64,000 bases of DNA from Uranotaenia lowii (GCF_029784155.1 NC_073692.1:423708305-423772304), one strand, 5' to 3'; shown: positions 47,642-59,154, numbered from the stretch's first letter. Program-made: numbers and translations. The notes: generated from the letters alone by a model not told the origin.

Positions 47642-48208
47642 TATGGTTGCCAGAATTTTTTCAGCACGTATCCGGACCGGACAATCCGGGCAATTTTTTT
47701 ATAAAAAACCTGGCAAAATCCGAGTTTTTCATTTCAAAATCGAGACCGAAAATCCGGGCAAATTTTGTCAAAACCCAGAAATTACTCAACAAAAATCAAG
47801 ATAGAAGAATTGAAAAAAAAAATTTATTTCATCAAAATTCAAAAACAAATTTCAAATTTATTTTAATCTTCGGAAAATCCTTTTATGATTATTTTTGCAA
47901 AATCTGCTATGATTTTTTTGTTTTGGTGGCTTAATAAAAAAATTAATAATAATAATAATAATTCGTTTTATTCATGTAACATAAGATTTGTACATTCTTT
48001 TTGATGTGTTACAATTAGGTTTTTAACTTGTGATTTCAAATATAGCAACACAATTAGCAACACAATTATTTTTTTTTTGTTTTATTTGCCAAATAAAGTG
48101 AAAAAAGGTCAATGAAATCCGGGCTACCGGGCTGGGCTGGACTGTTCTAAAATTTTGTATCAAATATCCGGGCCAGCCCGGATAAAACCGGGCAATCTGG
48201 CAACCTTA
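47642..48208. mobile_element. TAAGGTTGCCAG-family MITE, copy 2 (567 bp)
   Basis: It starts TATGGTTGCCAGAAT and ends CAATCTGGCAACCTTA. GTTTAGAG is duplicated exactly at 47634-47641 and 48209-48216. ATCCGGGC-type motifs occur near both ends, mostly in the same orientation. It is non-coding and inserted into an arm of the long palindrome, whose other arm keeps one uninterrupted GTTTAGAG (inverse at 49830-49837). Confidence 0.92.
47944..47962. repeat. AAT microsatellite
   Basis: Six AAT units within the MITE copy 2 interior, absent from the other two copies as far as I can align them. Confidence 0.8.
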
Positions 48209-49870
48209 GTTTAGAGGTTCTGCCAACACGATATTTTAAAAACTTCCACTTTTTAAAGATTAGATTAAAAATAAATTCTGGGTTCAAAGCACAACATTTT
48301 TTTTCAGTTTTATTCATCAGTTTATTGTCGTTTAGTATAACTTAACTTATGTACAAATATCAATACATTTTAGATTGTCAAATGAAAATCTAATGCATTT
48401 AAATCTACATTGAAACTGCAGTCATTTACAAAAAGAATGAATTTTGCTAATAATTTCAAAATTTCTATGCGTTTTGACCGCCCTATTCTGTCCAGCATAT
48501 ATTTCCATTTTTTTTATCTTTTTTTGAGTAAAATACTAAACGTGAAAAATATAAAATTAACCGAATTTGTCTCAAATTATAAAATCACTTAACAATTTTC
48601 TAGCAAAACAATTTTTTTTTGTTCCTAAATTTTTTATTTCACTGACCAAAGTGTGTACCTAGCATAATTTTTTTTTTCAATGCCAATGCCATCAAAAGAT
48701 GCGGATTTTTGTGCACTAATATTTTTCTCAACAATGTGTGTTGTTTGTATTATCGTGTTAAGAGCTATTAACTGTTCAATCCTTATTAAATGTCACAATT
48801 TAGGATATTTTTTATTCAATTTATCAAATTCGGCCATAGTCAAAATTTGAGCTGAATCTGAAGACGAGTAGGGGTTGCACTGAAGCTCAAGAGAATCTCT
48901 GCTTATTTATGTTGATCTTATTGAAGTTTAAATCAAGAGTAACATTGAAGACTGCAACTCGATTGAATTAAAACAAAAAAAGTTATTGCGGTTTAAAAAC
49001 TGCATTTTTGGTCGCATACTGTCGTTTAACACTCGATGAGTACATTTTACTCATTACGTTTAATATGACAATTTGCGACAAAAATACAAATTTTGAACTG
49101 CAATAACTTTTTTGTCTTAAATTCAATCGAGTTGCAGTCTTGAGGTGAAATGTTACTCCTAGTAAAATTTTTAATAAAATTAACATCAATAAGCAATCGA
49201 ATGGGAAAGAAAAAATAAGGTGGAAAACCAGTTTTCTATGCTTCTTCAGAACAGAATGTCTCAAAATCCTTTTCACTCTTGAGATTCGGTAAAATCCCTT
49301 CCCGTTATATGATTCAGCTCAAATTTTGACTATGGCCTTCCGATGATTTCCTTAAAACATCTTAATCTTAATATGCATGTGTTTTGATTTTCAAGTAGGT
49401 TTTTATCAAGACGAATTTGATAAATTAAATTAAAAAATATCCTAAATTGTGTCTTCTAATAAAGATGAAACCGTAAATAGCTCTTCACACGATCATACAA
49501 AAAACATACATTGTTGAAAAAGTACAAGTGCAAAAAAATCCGCTTCTTTTAATGGCATTAGTATTAAAAAAAATACGCTAGGTACACATTTTGGTTAGTT
49601 AATTTAAAAAAAATCGGGACAAAAAAACTTTTTTCAAGAAAAAAGCTGACTGGTTTTAAATTTTGATACAAATTCGGTTATTTTTTTAATTTTTTAACGT
49701 TCAAAATTGTACTAAAAAAGTTAAAATAAATATAAAATGTAGAAATTTTGTGAAAATTTTTAAACCAAGAATTTTTTTAAATCAAATCTTTCAAAAGTAG
49801 ACCTTTTTCAAAGATCGAGTTTGCGGAACCTCTAAACATGATTTTTTAGTTGGCCCATACAAAAGTTATT

Positions 49871-50162
49871 TTTCATAAACTTGAACTACCTAATGAAATG
49901 TAGAGATATTTTATCCTAAATTTTTTTTACGACTTTGCCCTTATATCCATAAATTCATCTAAAGTAATTGGTTATTAAACTCTTAATTGCTTCCACTTCC
50001 GAATTTCTGAGTTCTGATAAAAAAAAGAATATTGCCCTAAACTATTTTGCAATTTTCTCCAGTTTTTAAAGATTTCTACATTTTCATTAAATCAAGATAT
50101 TGGGCCTCCCAATATTTCAAAATAAAACGTCGGGCCTTTAACTGTTAAATATGTATATACAT
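49871..50162. other. Non-coding spacer between two palindromes
   Basis: No feature recognised. Confidence 0.4.
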
Positions 50163-50846
50163 TAGAGTGCCCCAAATGACCCGACTTTTGAAAAAGTTAT
50201 GTACTGCAGGCTTAAATTTATCCTAGGCCTAGTGCAAGATCTCAAGCCAAATTTGGGCCAGATTGGATCACGGATCACGGAAGGGGTCGCTAAACGAGCT
50301 TAAAGTTTGTATGGGATTTTGAGACATTTTGTTCGAGAGAAACATGAAAAAACAGTTTTTCATACACATCTTTGGTTTTCTTCGGCCGATTTCTTTTGAA
50401 ATTGGGTTTTCTTAAAGCCCAAACTATGACAAATATTTTATCCGACGACTGCAAATCGATTTGAGTAGAAGTAAAATAGTTATAAGACTTCAAAAATGGG
50501 CTAACTTTTTTAAGAGTGGTATTCATCACGGTTAATGCTGCGTCGAAATGTTCGAACGTCTCGACTCATTAACAATGACGGATATCACCCTTAAAAAAGT
50601 TAGCCCATTTATGAAACCTAATTTTTTTTTATTTATATTTATGAAAAACTGATTTTTCATGTTTCTCCTGAACAAAATGTCAAAAAATCCCATACAAACT
50701 TCGGGCTCGTTGAGCGACCCATTCCTGTGATCCGATCTGGCCCAAATTTGGCATGAGATCTTGCCCTAGGCCTAAGTTTAATTTTAGCCTTCAGCGCATA
50801 ACACTTTACAGGTTTTGAATTTCTCATACAAATTTGGGGCAGTCTA
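50163..50846. mobile_element. Foldback element, about 340-bp arms
   Basis: The ends TTAGAGTGCCCCAAATGAC and ATTTGGGGCAGTCTAA are inverted, next to TA. The arms match through AGATCTCAAGCCAAATTTGG, ATCACGGAAGGGGTCGC, TTTGTATGGGATTTTGAGAC, AACATGAAAAA and AAATGGGCTAACTTTTTTAAG to a centre near 50550. Several stretches also align with the 47.6-49.9 kb palindrome (for example GATTTTGAGACATT(T/C)TGTTC), so the two are probably related foldback families. Confidence 0.85.
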
Positions 50847-53460
50847 ATAAACATATTGTTTTTAACACCCTTATAGAACATCATCTTTCTGAAAAGCTGT
50901 GACTTTGTGCGACTCGATATGGTATCTCAGAGACTTCCTAGAATAATCATTGAACTCTAAATTTATTTTGCCTTGCTTTCTCATCGGTTTAGAATGTGTA
51001 CTTATATTTCCTTATTTCATGATAAAATTCCTGTACATGTATTGGCACCAAGTATGTCAGCATTCCGAAACGCAACTGATGCAAATTTCCAAGGTTTACA
51101 GAACAAAAAGTGCCACCTAGAACAGCCGCCATCCGCCGCAAGGTTATCTTGATTCTAGCTCGAATTCTAGCGAAACAGAAATGCAACACGCGAAGCTCAA
51201 GCCATCAGCCAACATTCATCTCTTGTTGTCCAGGCTCGACAAACCCGTGTAAAACGCAAAAAAAGAGTTGTTTGAACCGTTTTTTTTTTCTGTGTTTCAA
51301 ACATCCTACAACCTTTTGCAGCAGCATTCATACAATACACGTCGTCGTCATAGGCTTAACTAGAAAGGGGAGAAAAAATAAAGGAAAAAACACCTGGTCT
51401 AGCTGTAATCGCCGCGTGCTTACAGTTATTGGGTTGGGAAAATAATAACTTTTCCTCCATGCGTTTTTCGCGCTCCCTCCTGGCCACTTGCTGATGACGA
51501 CGCCTAGCCTAGCTCAAGTCTGATGACTTGAACGTGCGCGCCTCTTTCAAGGTGATGCACCACCTTTGGAATCTCTGCGCGCCTATGGTTTTTTTATTTT
51601 TACTCTTTTTATTTTCCAAATGATTATGGTTGCTCGACCGACTGCTGCTGACGCAGTTGTTGCTGTAATTATTGTTGATACCTGGTTGGACTGGGTAAAT
51701 TCATGTTTCCCCGCTTTTTTTTCATTCACCCAGAAAGAAAATCATTCGCGACGCTATGCCGGCCCAGTAAAAATGGGAAGGGTAGAATGAAGGGATATAC
51801 TATATTTATGACAGCTACATGGCAGACGCCATGCCACATCGTGTAGCCGCTTGTACTTTTGTGATGTCTCGAAGCGACGCGACGCGTTGGATGTGCGTTT
51901 ACGTTGTTCATGTCCATGTGGTGGACAAGCTTCGACCATGATTATTCCCAGGGAATCAAGTTCGCTTTGCGGTTGAGGTTTGAGCCACTTTTGGCGTGAT
52001 TCCTCCTATTTTTGCGAGCAATTTCACACAGCGAGAGTTCCCATCGCTGCTTTTGCTTTTCATAAATGTGTTAAATGTAAATCCATCCATGACGTATCGG
52101 TTTTTCTTGATAGATTTGGTTTCCAAGACAGTTTGCAGCATGATGGACCAACATAAGACATAATGATAATGAAAATCGATCGGTGAGCCGGAACAGAACG
52201 ATGTTAATTTTTAAAATTTTCTTCATATTTTCTAGGATTTCCCTTTATTTAGTCTTCAAATGATTTTTACAATATAATCTCAAAACATAATTTGACTTGC
52301 CCTTGTTACCATCAAGGCAGCACAAGAGCCGAAGAAGAATTTATTAATATTGACGAAGCAAAAAATGAAGAAACCACATCAATCTTGAGAAAGTTACACC
52401 GTCAAAAAATGCAATGTTGACAAAAATTCGAAATATCACCATCGAGTTAATTTTTTTTATTTTTGAAAATTTTAAAGTTTCAGCAGCGTTTGAGCAACGG
52501 TTTCTTAACAGTTCTCATGTTTAACTAATTTGATCTATAAATTGATAAAATAGTGAATTTGGCGGAACAAAAACATTTAAAAACAGATCGAAATTTTTAA
52601 GTTTTAAGCTGTGAATATGCTTTGTATCAATGAGTTTTAACCATTTGATGCATTTGTAGAAGTTTACCGCAACCAAAAATTGGAATTTATTTAATAAGTA
52701 TCTTAGCCAATTAAAATACAATCTTTCCTCAAAGCCAAAGCCGGTTTACTATAAATTTGATAGTTTACGGTCTATTTAAATGTTTTATTGAAACAGTTAA
52801 CTATTTTTTTTTATTGAAAAATAGTACAGTTTTTATCTCTTATGTTGTATTGAAAAAATGATCATATCAAACTGCATAGAATGCGTTGTCAATCTTTAAC
52901 TGGTGAGAATTTCGTATTTTGGGATACTCTTATTCACAATTATGACTAAACGACAAGTTTAAATTAAAAAAAAAAATTGAACAACTTGGAATCTGGAGAG
53001 CGTGTTTTCCCAAAATAAGGTCTTGGCTCAAATAGCCTCATTAGTTCTTTTTCAAGTTCTTCAAAAAAATTGTTTGAGTCGTTAACGCAAGGCAAGTGTA
53101 GAAAATTTTTATTTTCCTCGGTAAAATTAAGCGTTTAATAGCACCAATCCCTTTTGAGAACACATCTTCACCAAGTTTACACTGCATATGATGTAAGCAC
53201 AAAGTGTCACGTCAAGTGTTAATCCGAATAAAAATTTCCTAGACCCTTAATACTCTATATGAACAGTAAAAAACTATTCAATACTCTTTTTTAAATTTAT
53301 ATAATGTTTATATCCCTTAACATAAACCATTAGATCACCATTTACTAACGCGTTTTACGATGTAAGGGGCCATTCACTTCCTCCTCCCTCTTACCTCTTA
53401 GTAATACAATCTCATTAGAATTTCTATCCAATATCCACAAAGCGTAACAAAACGCTAAGC
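50847..53460. other. Non-coding DNA with a GC-richer island at 51.0-52.2 kb
   Basis: The island has balanced composition. The frame of 111 aa at 51110-51445 and the antisense frames near 51726-52141 have no domain. From 52200 to 53440 the sequence is AT-rich. I could not define a gene. Confidence 0.35.
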
Positions 53461-53855
53461 TGAGGTTGCCAGATTGCCGGTTTTATCCGGGTTTGCCCGG
53501 ATATTTAACACAAAATTTGACAAAAGTCCGGCCCGGCCCGGTTGCCCAGATTTCAGTTAAAAATGCCCGGATTTATTCACATTATTTGCCAAACTAAACA
53601 AAAATATCAAATTGTGTTGTTATTTCTTTTATTTTTATTTTATTTTTTTGAAAGCGTAAAATACGGTTTAAAAACTGCTGATGAAAAAAAAGGTTTATCA
53701 TTTTTTTCCCTTGATTTGTGTTGAGTAATTCCTTGATTTGGACCAAATTTGCCCGGATATTTGCCGGATTTAGGGTCAACATTTTGGAATCAAATGACCG
53801 GATTTTGCCAGGTTTTAAGATGAAAAAAGCCCGGAACAACTTTCTGGCAACCTTA
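53461..53855. mobile_element. TAAGGTTGCCAG-family MITE, copy 3 (395 bp)
   Basis: It starts TGAGGTTGCCAGATTGCC and ends TTTCTGGCAACCTTA. Target duplication CGCTAAGC (53453-53460) and TGCTAAGC (53856-53863), one mismatch. The orientation is opposite to copy 2: GGTTTTATCCGGGTTTGCCC at its left matches the inverse of copy 2's right end. It is non-coding. Confidence 0.9.
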
Positions 53856-53873
53856 TGCTAAGCCCTTCCTTAT

Positions 53874-53893
53874 CGCCTAAACGTGTTTAGGCG
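53874..53893. repeat. Short hairpin beside MITE copy 3
   Basis: CGCCTAAAC-GT-GTTTAGGCG is a 9-bp perfect stem with a 2-nt loop, ten bases beyond the target duplication of MITE copy 3. Confidence 0.6.
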
Positions 53894-54170
53894 TGTAATA
53901 TTTGAATGGTCGTTCAAATGAATTTTAAGGAACTGGAAATGGTTTTTGAATGATATGTTTAATTATGAAAAAGCGTGATGAAATCGGAACAGCAGCCATT
54001 ATTAAAATCGAGCGTAAATTTGGTGGGTAATGAAATAATCGAATAGAGATAAAATAGAAAAAATACTGTTAGTATTTTCAAGCTTTAAATGTTAGTAACG
54101 AATCCTTTACGAAAAAATATATGTATCTATATTCCAGAATTTTGGAACAGAAAACTCACAATATGTTGAC

Positions 54171-54223
54171 TTTTTTTTTGTTCTAATATAGTCGTTTTAC
54201 CATCTTTATGGCATTCGCGACTT
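54171..54223 (-). mobile_element. Truncated LINE 3' end (53 bp)
   Basis: ACAATATGTTGAC is duplicated exactly at 54158-54170 and 54224-54236. The 53-bp insert on the minus strand is AGTCG-CGAATGCCATAAAGA-TGGTAAAA-CGACT, then TATATTAGAAC and nine A. It is the same 3' hairpin as at 24090-24229, so this is essentially a LINE tail alone. Confidence 0.92.
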
Positions 54224-54236
54224 ACAATATGTTGAC

Positions 54237-56486
54237 GTATTCTATCAAGTTATTTTGTTTTTAATTTGACATTTAAAATTTTGTTTATATACTTTTTGTG
54301 AGAAAACACTATTTTTGAGCTTTCGGAAGAAGTATATTTAAGGTTAAATCACGCTTAATATTCTCAAACAATTCCATCAGCTTCTAATGAAGATTGTTCT
54401 CCTAATATTTTTTTTATAAAAAAGTCACAACTTCGGCTTAGGCTTAAAGCATCCTCTTTTTCATTTTTGACCAAAGTTGACAAGATTTTTTTTGTACTGA
54501 ATTTTCTACTTTTTCTCTTTTTTTATTCTCAATTTTTTTCAAGCATTGTTAGTTGAAGTATACTATGGCTGGAATGTATAGTATGCTTCCAAAACAAGCA
54601 ACAAACAGCGTTGAAAATAATTCTATTCTTTTCTATTTTTTTTATTTACAGATTGTTTTTATCAGGATCATTCGTTCTCTGTTGATAGTTAATATATTAT
54701 TCATATTTTTTTATGAAATTGAAGCAACGTAAATTTATGGATGAGTTTTATACTTTCAACAAAATCGTGTTGTTTTTTTTTTTCTTAGGGGGTTAAGGGA
54801 TTAGACCACCCCCATGAAGAATTTTTCAAAGACAAATTTTCAGTTCAAGAACCGTAGTAACGTGAAATGACTTCATCTCAAAAGGTGTTTCAGAATAAGT
54901 GTTGAAAAAAATGTCAGAAAATTGGCTCGCCTCCGGGATATCGCCAGTCTATGCCTAAGGCATTTTATTCTACGAAACTATAGAACGTTCACGTATTGAA
55001 ACTTATTTTAATTTGTCAATTTCGTATCATCACTAAATAAACCTTTTGTATTGAAACTCAAATCTTAAGGCATAAAAATACAACCTCGTCTTTAAAATTG
55101 TTTGTTTAGAGAAATGTATCTGAACAAGTTCACCCATTACTCAATTACTTATAACTTAGATTATAAAAAAATCTTTAAAATATGATAAAATGCAATTTAT
55201 TCAAGATAGCAATTTAAGCCTTAATTTGATTGTGTGTTTTGATGAATATCTCAAGGCCACGATTCACATTTTTTCAGGTGAGAAATAAAGTGCTTATTTT
55301 GACCAATGTTGGTGCCCTAAAACTTTTGGAATAAGGTCAAAATTATTCACGATAAATCTACACTTTGTTGACATAACTTTACATATAACATAATAATAAA
55401 AATAAATTAATGATTCATAGAATCATTCTCCAAGACCGCAAGTTATTGCGAAAAAAATATAAAGAAATTTAATATTTGTTTTCTTTTCCCAAAACTGTAA
55501 AATGAAGATTTTCGTTTTCACCTTTATGTAATGTTTAAATTTAAGAAGAATTTATTTACCGTTAGTTATGAAAAAAGAATAAGAAGTAAGAAGAATTTAA
55601 AAGATATTCAAGATGAGCGAGTAGAATTTTATTAGAAGCATTTTCATCATATGTCATCAAATTGTTCCTTCTAAAAAAAATCATTTTCATAATGTTGAAA
55701 TGTTCTTAGCAAAAAGAGATAACTGTAACCTTTTAGGCCAAATCGACATTTTATATTTATTTTCTAATAAATTTACCAATTTGCATAGTTTTTTTTAAAA
55801 TTAGCAAATAAACTTACCAAATTTTGTAGCAAACTTATAAATTTTTTTAATTATTTTCATAAGTTTGCCTTTGTTTTTAAACTTTAAGTTTAAATGTTTA
55901 AATTTTTAATAAGAAAAACTAAGTTTCTTGCTTTTGTCCTTTCCAGGTCTCCATATTTTAATTGACGACGACAAAATATTCATAGCTAGCAATTTTAAAC
56001 TCAAACTGTGCTGGAATATTTAAAAACGTTTTTCTAGTTTTATTTTTTAAATCCTCTTTTTTTAATCGATCATGTTCTTTTTATTAATCTAGGAAAAGTT
56101 CGAAAAATGATTCGAAAAAGTTTATTCTAAGCTTAATTTTAATATGTTATTTTAGCTAAGTTGGTATTTGCATTGTGCTTTCAATATTTACAACAAAACT
56201 TGGAATTCCTATTTTTTTTAAGTTCCGTACTTGATTATTCAAGAAATCACCCATTTCTTAAACTTTACTTTGTTAGTGGTGATAAATCGAACATGTTGTA
56301 TTTTAAATATTAAAGTTATTTTTGTAAACTTTAATCAATCATGCCCTTCTGTAGCCTTTTATTTGAAAACTGGAAGAATTTGAATACCGATAATAAAGAA
56401 TTTTATCTTCGACTGTGATCCCTGGCACTCTTTAAATAAAATAGTTTTATTTTTCCTCTAATCAAAATAAATTCAATCCTCATCTA
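54237..56486. other. Non-coding, AT-rich
   Basis: No gene or repeat boundary is supported. Homopolymer-rich AT sequence. Confidence 0.45.
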
Positions 56487-57582
56487 CAGTTGCGTACAAA
56501 AGAGGATAAAATCGCATGAAGCAGCGTATTGCTTCCAAATTTGTCAAGTTGCCGTTTTTGTCTGGGTTGATATTTAACATGAAACTTGCACAAAATTTAG
56601 ATCAACTATTCAACTAATACTCCACAAAATTTGAAGACTGTACTATGATTGAATAAAAAGATACAGCTATTCTCGTAATTGAGAGAAATTTGAGATTGAT
56701 TCGAAAAGTTCGCTGTATTTTTGACAATTTCCATTGAAAATACTTAAAATTTGGCCAAAAGATGTAAAAATGATTGATCTAGTACCTGGCCGAGTTTCAT
56801 CAAAATCGATTGGGGCTATCTTGAATGCGGTAGGCTAAAAATATGATTCATTATTGACCAACAAGCGATTTCAATCTTTTTTGGGCGGATGTTTTAATGA
56901 AAGATAATGTTATCACATGTTTATATAGGATTTTTTCAACAGATTTAAAAAATTATCACTTTAAATATAGTTAATTGATAATAAAAACTTCATTCCTCCT
57001 TTGATAGTGAATAAAAAATATTGAATTGTTAGAGACTCAAACGAAAGAGCGAATGTAATAATCAATTCAAGTTTGTACTTATGTATCAAGTTCGTATATC
57101 ATTTTTTGGAAGGTGGTTCTTCTTATTTTGAGCTCTTTTAGAAAAAAAAAATTTACTTTCAAACAAATCAGGAATGAAATTTTCATCAAAAACCAGCATT
57201 TTTAGTGTGAATGTTTGGTTTTGTGGAAGGAAAATCCAAAAGAACATTAAGAACGATATTTTCGCGTCAATCAGTTTTGATAAAACTCTGCCAGGTACTA
57301 GATCAAACAATTTAACACCTTTTTACCAAATTTTAAGAACTTTCAGTGAAAATTGTCAAAAATAAACTTTTATAAAGCTTTTTCAAATTTTCCTTTTTTT
57401 ACGAGATATCTGTATTTTTCTATATAATCGTACTATAGTCAACGAATTTTATTGGATAGTGGGTTTAGATTTTGTGGAATTTTCATGATAAAATATCAAC
57501 CCAGACAGAAATGGCAACTGGTCAAAGTTGGAAGCAAGGTCGCTGCTTCACGTGATTGCATTTTTTTCTTTGAACGCAACTG
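56487..57582. mobile_element. Foldback-like element, about 330-bp arms
   Basis: The ends CAGTTGCGTACAAAAG and TTTGAACGCAACTG are inverted. The arms match through GAAGCAGCG, TTGCTTCCAA, CAGTTGCCATTTCTGTCTGG/GTTGCCGTTTTTGTCTGG, GTTGATATTT, ACTATGATTGAATAA/TACTATAGTCAACGAAT and GATCTAGTACCTGGC. About 470 bp of unpaired interior is present. Frames inside (57086-57365) are short and overlap antisense. No target duplication was found. Confidence 0.75.
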
Positions 57583-57842
57583 TTTGTGTTTTGAAGAAAT
57601 TCTCTAAAGTTCAAAATGGATATTATTTTTCCTTGTCGTGAAAATTGACTTTTTAAATCGTGATGGAATATTATTTTCAATTCAAAAAGATACAGAGGAA
57701 CTGTAAATCATCTCTTCGATTTAAATTGAAGAAACGCAATGTAACTTAAACTTAATCATGGTTAAATTCTGAGATTATCTGAAATTTATATTAAAATTCG
57801 ATTTATAATTTTTGTATTCTATTTCTGTGAATGTTCAAAATT
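57583..57842. other. Non-coding spacer
   Basis: No feature recognised. Confidence 0.4.
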
Positions 57843-58237
57843 TACTCAGACAACCATTTGGTGGGTATTTCGAAATTGCAACACAAATATACGTGCAAAT
57901 CTACGCGTAAACATATCGTATATAATGCAGCAAAACCAATATATACGTATCATTTTGGAGGCCATATAGGTACATTAGCACACATATTCTTGATTTGGAT
58001 TTCTTTGTCGTAATAAAATCATGCAATGTATTTCAATACGATGAAGAATATGCATGGGCCGCACATTGTAGGTGCAGATATACGAATTGTCGTAATAAAA
58101 TCATGCAATGCATTTAAATACGACAAAGAATATGCATGGGCCGCACATTGTATTTGCAGATAAACGGGAATGAGTTTAAATAACGTTCTATACGATGTAA
58201 TCTGTAAAATAAAATACGACTTTTGGTTGTCTGGGTA
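57843..58237. mobile_element. TIR element with TAC(T/C)CAGACAACCA ends
   Basis: The left end TACTCAGACAACCATTTGG is matched inversely by TTTTGGTTGTCTGGGTA. AAATT flanks both sides (57838-57842 and 58238-58242), a candidate 5-bp duplication. It is a 395-bp non-coding element that includes the 82-bp tandem repeat. Confidence 0.7.
58006..58169. repeat. Two tandem 82-bp units
   Basis: TGTCGTAATAAAATCATGCA starts at 58006 and again at 58088. Both units run through ATGCATGGGCCGCACATTGT and end near TGCAGATA(T/A)ACG. About eight to ten differences are visible between the units. Confidence 0.9.
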
Positions 58238-58696
58238 AAATTCTGTTTTTTTGAAATTTTTATTGGCATTCGTTTTTTGGTGTTTCGAAAATATTGACTT
58301 AAAATTTCTAGTTCGGAATAAGGATCATCTTTTTAAATTATTTATTTTTAACTTATCGGAACAAAGATTGATTTGAAACTTTGGTTCCGATTTATTCTGA
58401 GTCATGTTTTAGTATTACTAAATATTTTTTCGAATTTGTTTGAAGGTCATGAGTAAGAAAATTGTTAAGAAATCAATTTCCTTATTTATTGTGCATTTTG
58501 GTTTGGAAAAAGCTCCCAACGCAAATTATTTCTTCACTATGCTCATGATGACGATTCTCCAGTAAGTTGGTAAATTGTTATCAGTCGTTGTACCAGTTGG
58601 TCGTTGATGTCGTGTAAGTGTCCGGTGTTACAACGTCGTCGTTATAGAGGGAAACATGATGCAAAATTGTTTCAATATTGTAGAAAAACCGGGCTG

Positions 58697-58725
58697 TATA
58701 AAAGAGCGCAGTTAATAATTCATTC
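58697..58725 (+). promoter_or_regulatory. Candidate core promoter (TATA plus initiator)
   Basis: TATAAAAG at 58697-58704 is followed by TCATTC at 58720-58725, which matches the arthropod initiator consensus TCAKTY. The spacing (25 bp from first T to the A) is slightly short for the usual arrangement. It lies in a GC-richer island. Chance occurrence is quite possible. Confidence 0.2.
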
Positions 58726-59154
58726 TAGAAATAACCTCTTAATTATGGTTATGCTCCGGGAGTAACGGTCGGTCGGCTGAATGGCTGGATGACTGGCTCT
58801 TTGGCTGACTGGTCGTTCAGCTGGTCGGTTCTAGGCTTCTAGGAGACCAAAGGTGTTCAGTCAGTTCTGGATGGAGGTGGTTGTTGTTGTTTTATGCTTT
58901 CTACCCAGACTGACTCTGACTCTGTTCGTTCATAGATATTCCGTCAGTCCAGGTTCGGTTTCTCCAGAATGAAAAAAAAAAACGGTGAACGAACACGGAG
59001 GGGCCAGTTGTGGTTTATGGACTGCCGGCATCGAAGTGGGATGCACTGGGTCAGAACGTCCCTTGGCTTATTTTTTGTTATTATTTTTATGGTGAAGAGG
59101 GGAAGAGCGGGTAATTAGTGATATATTTTTTGGTTTTTGGTTTTTTATTTGACA

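Larger units (their letters stand above)
47606..49870. repeat. Long palindrome (about 830-bp arms), left arm split by a MITE
   Basis: The centre is ATGAGTA-CATTT-TACTCAT at 49036-49054. Moving outward, the arms match through GTTATTGC(A/G)GTT, CTGCAACTCGATTGAATT, GCCATAGTCAAAATTTGAGC, ACAATTTAGGATATTTTTT, GTGTGTACCTAGC/AATGTGTACCTAGC and finally ATCATGTTTAGAGGTTC. The left arm is interrupted at GTTTAGAG by the MITE at 47642-48208; the right arm (to about 49870) is not. Identity varies along the arms. No protein is encoded. Confidence 0.88.

Noticed and set aside
58760..58835. GGCTGACTGGT-rich stretch as a tandem repeat
   Set aside because: Only loosely repetitive with no constant period.
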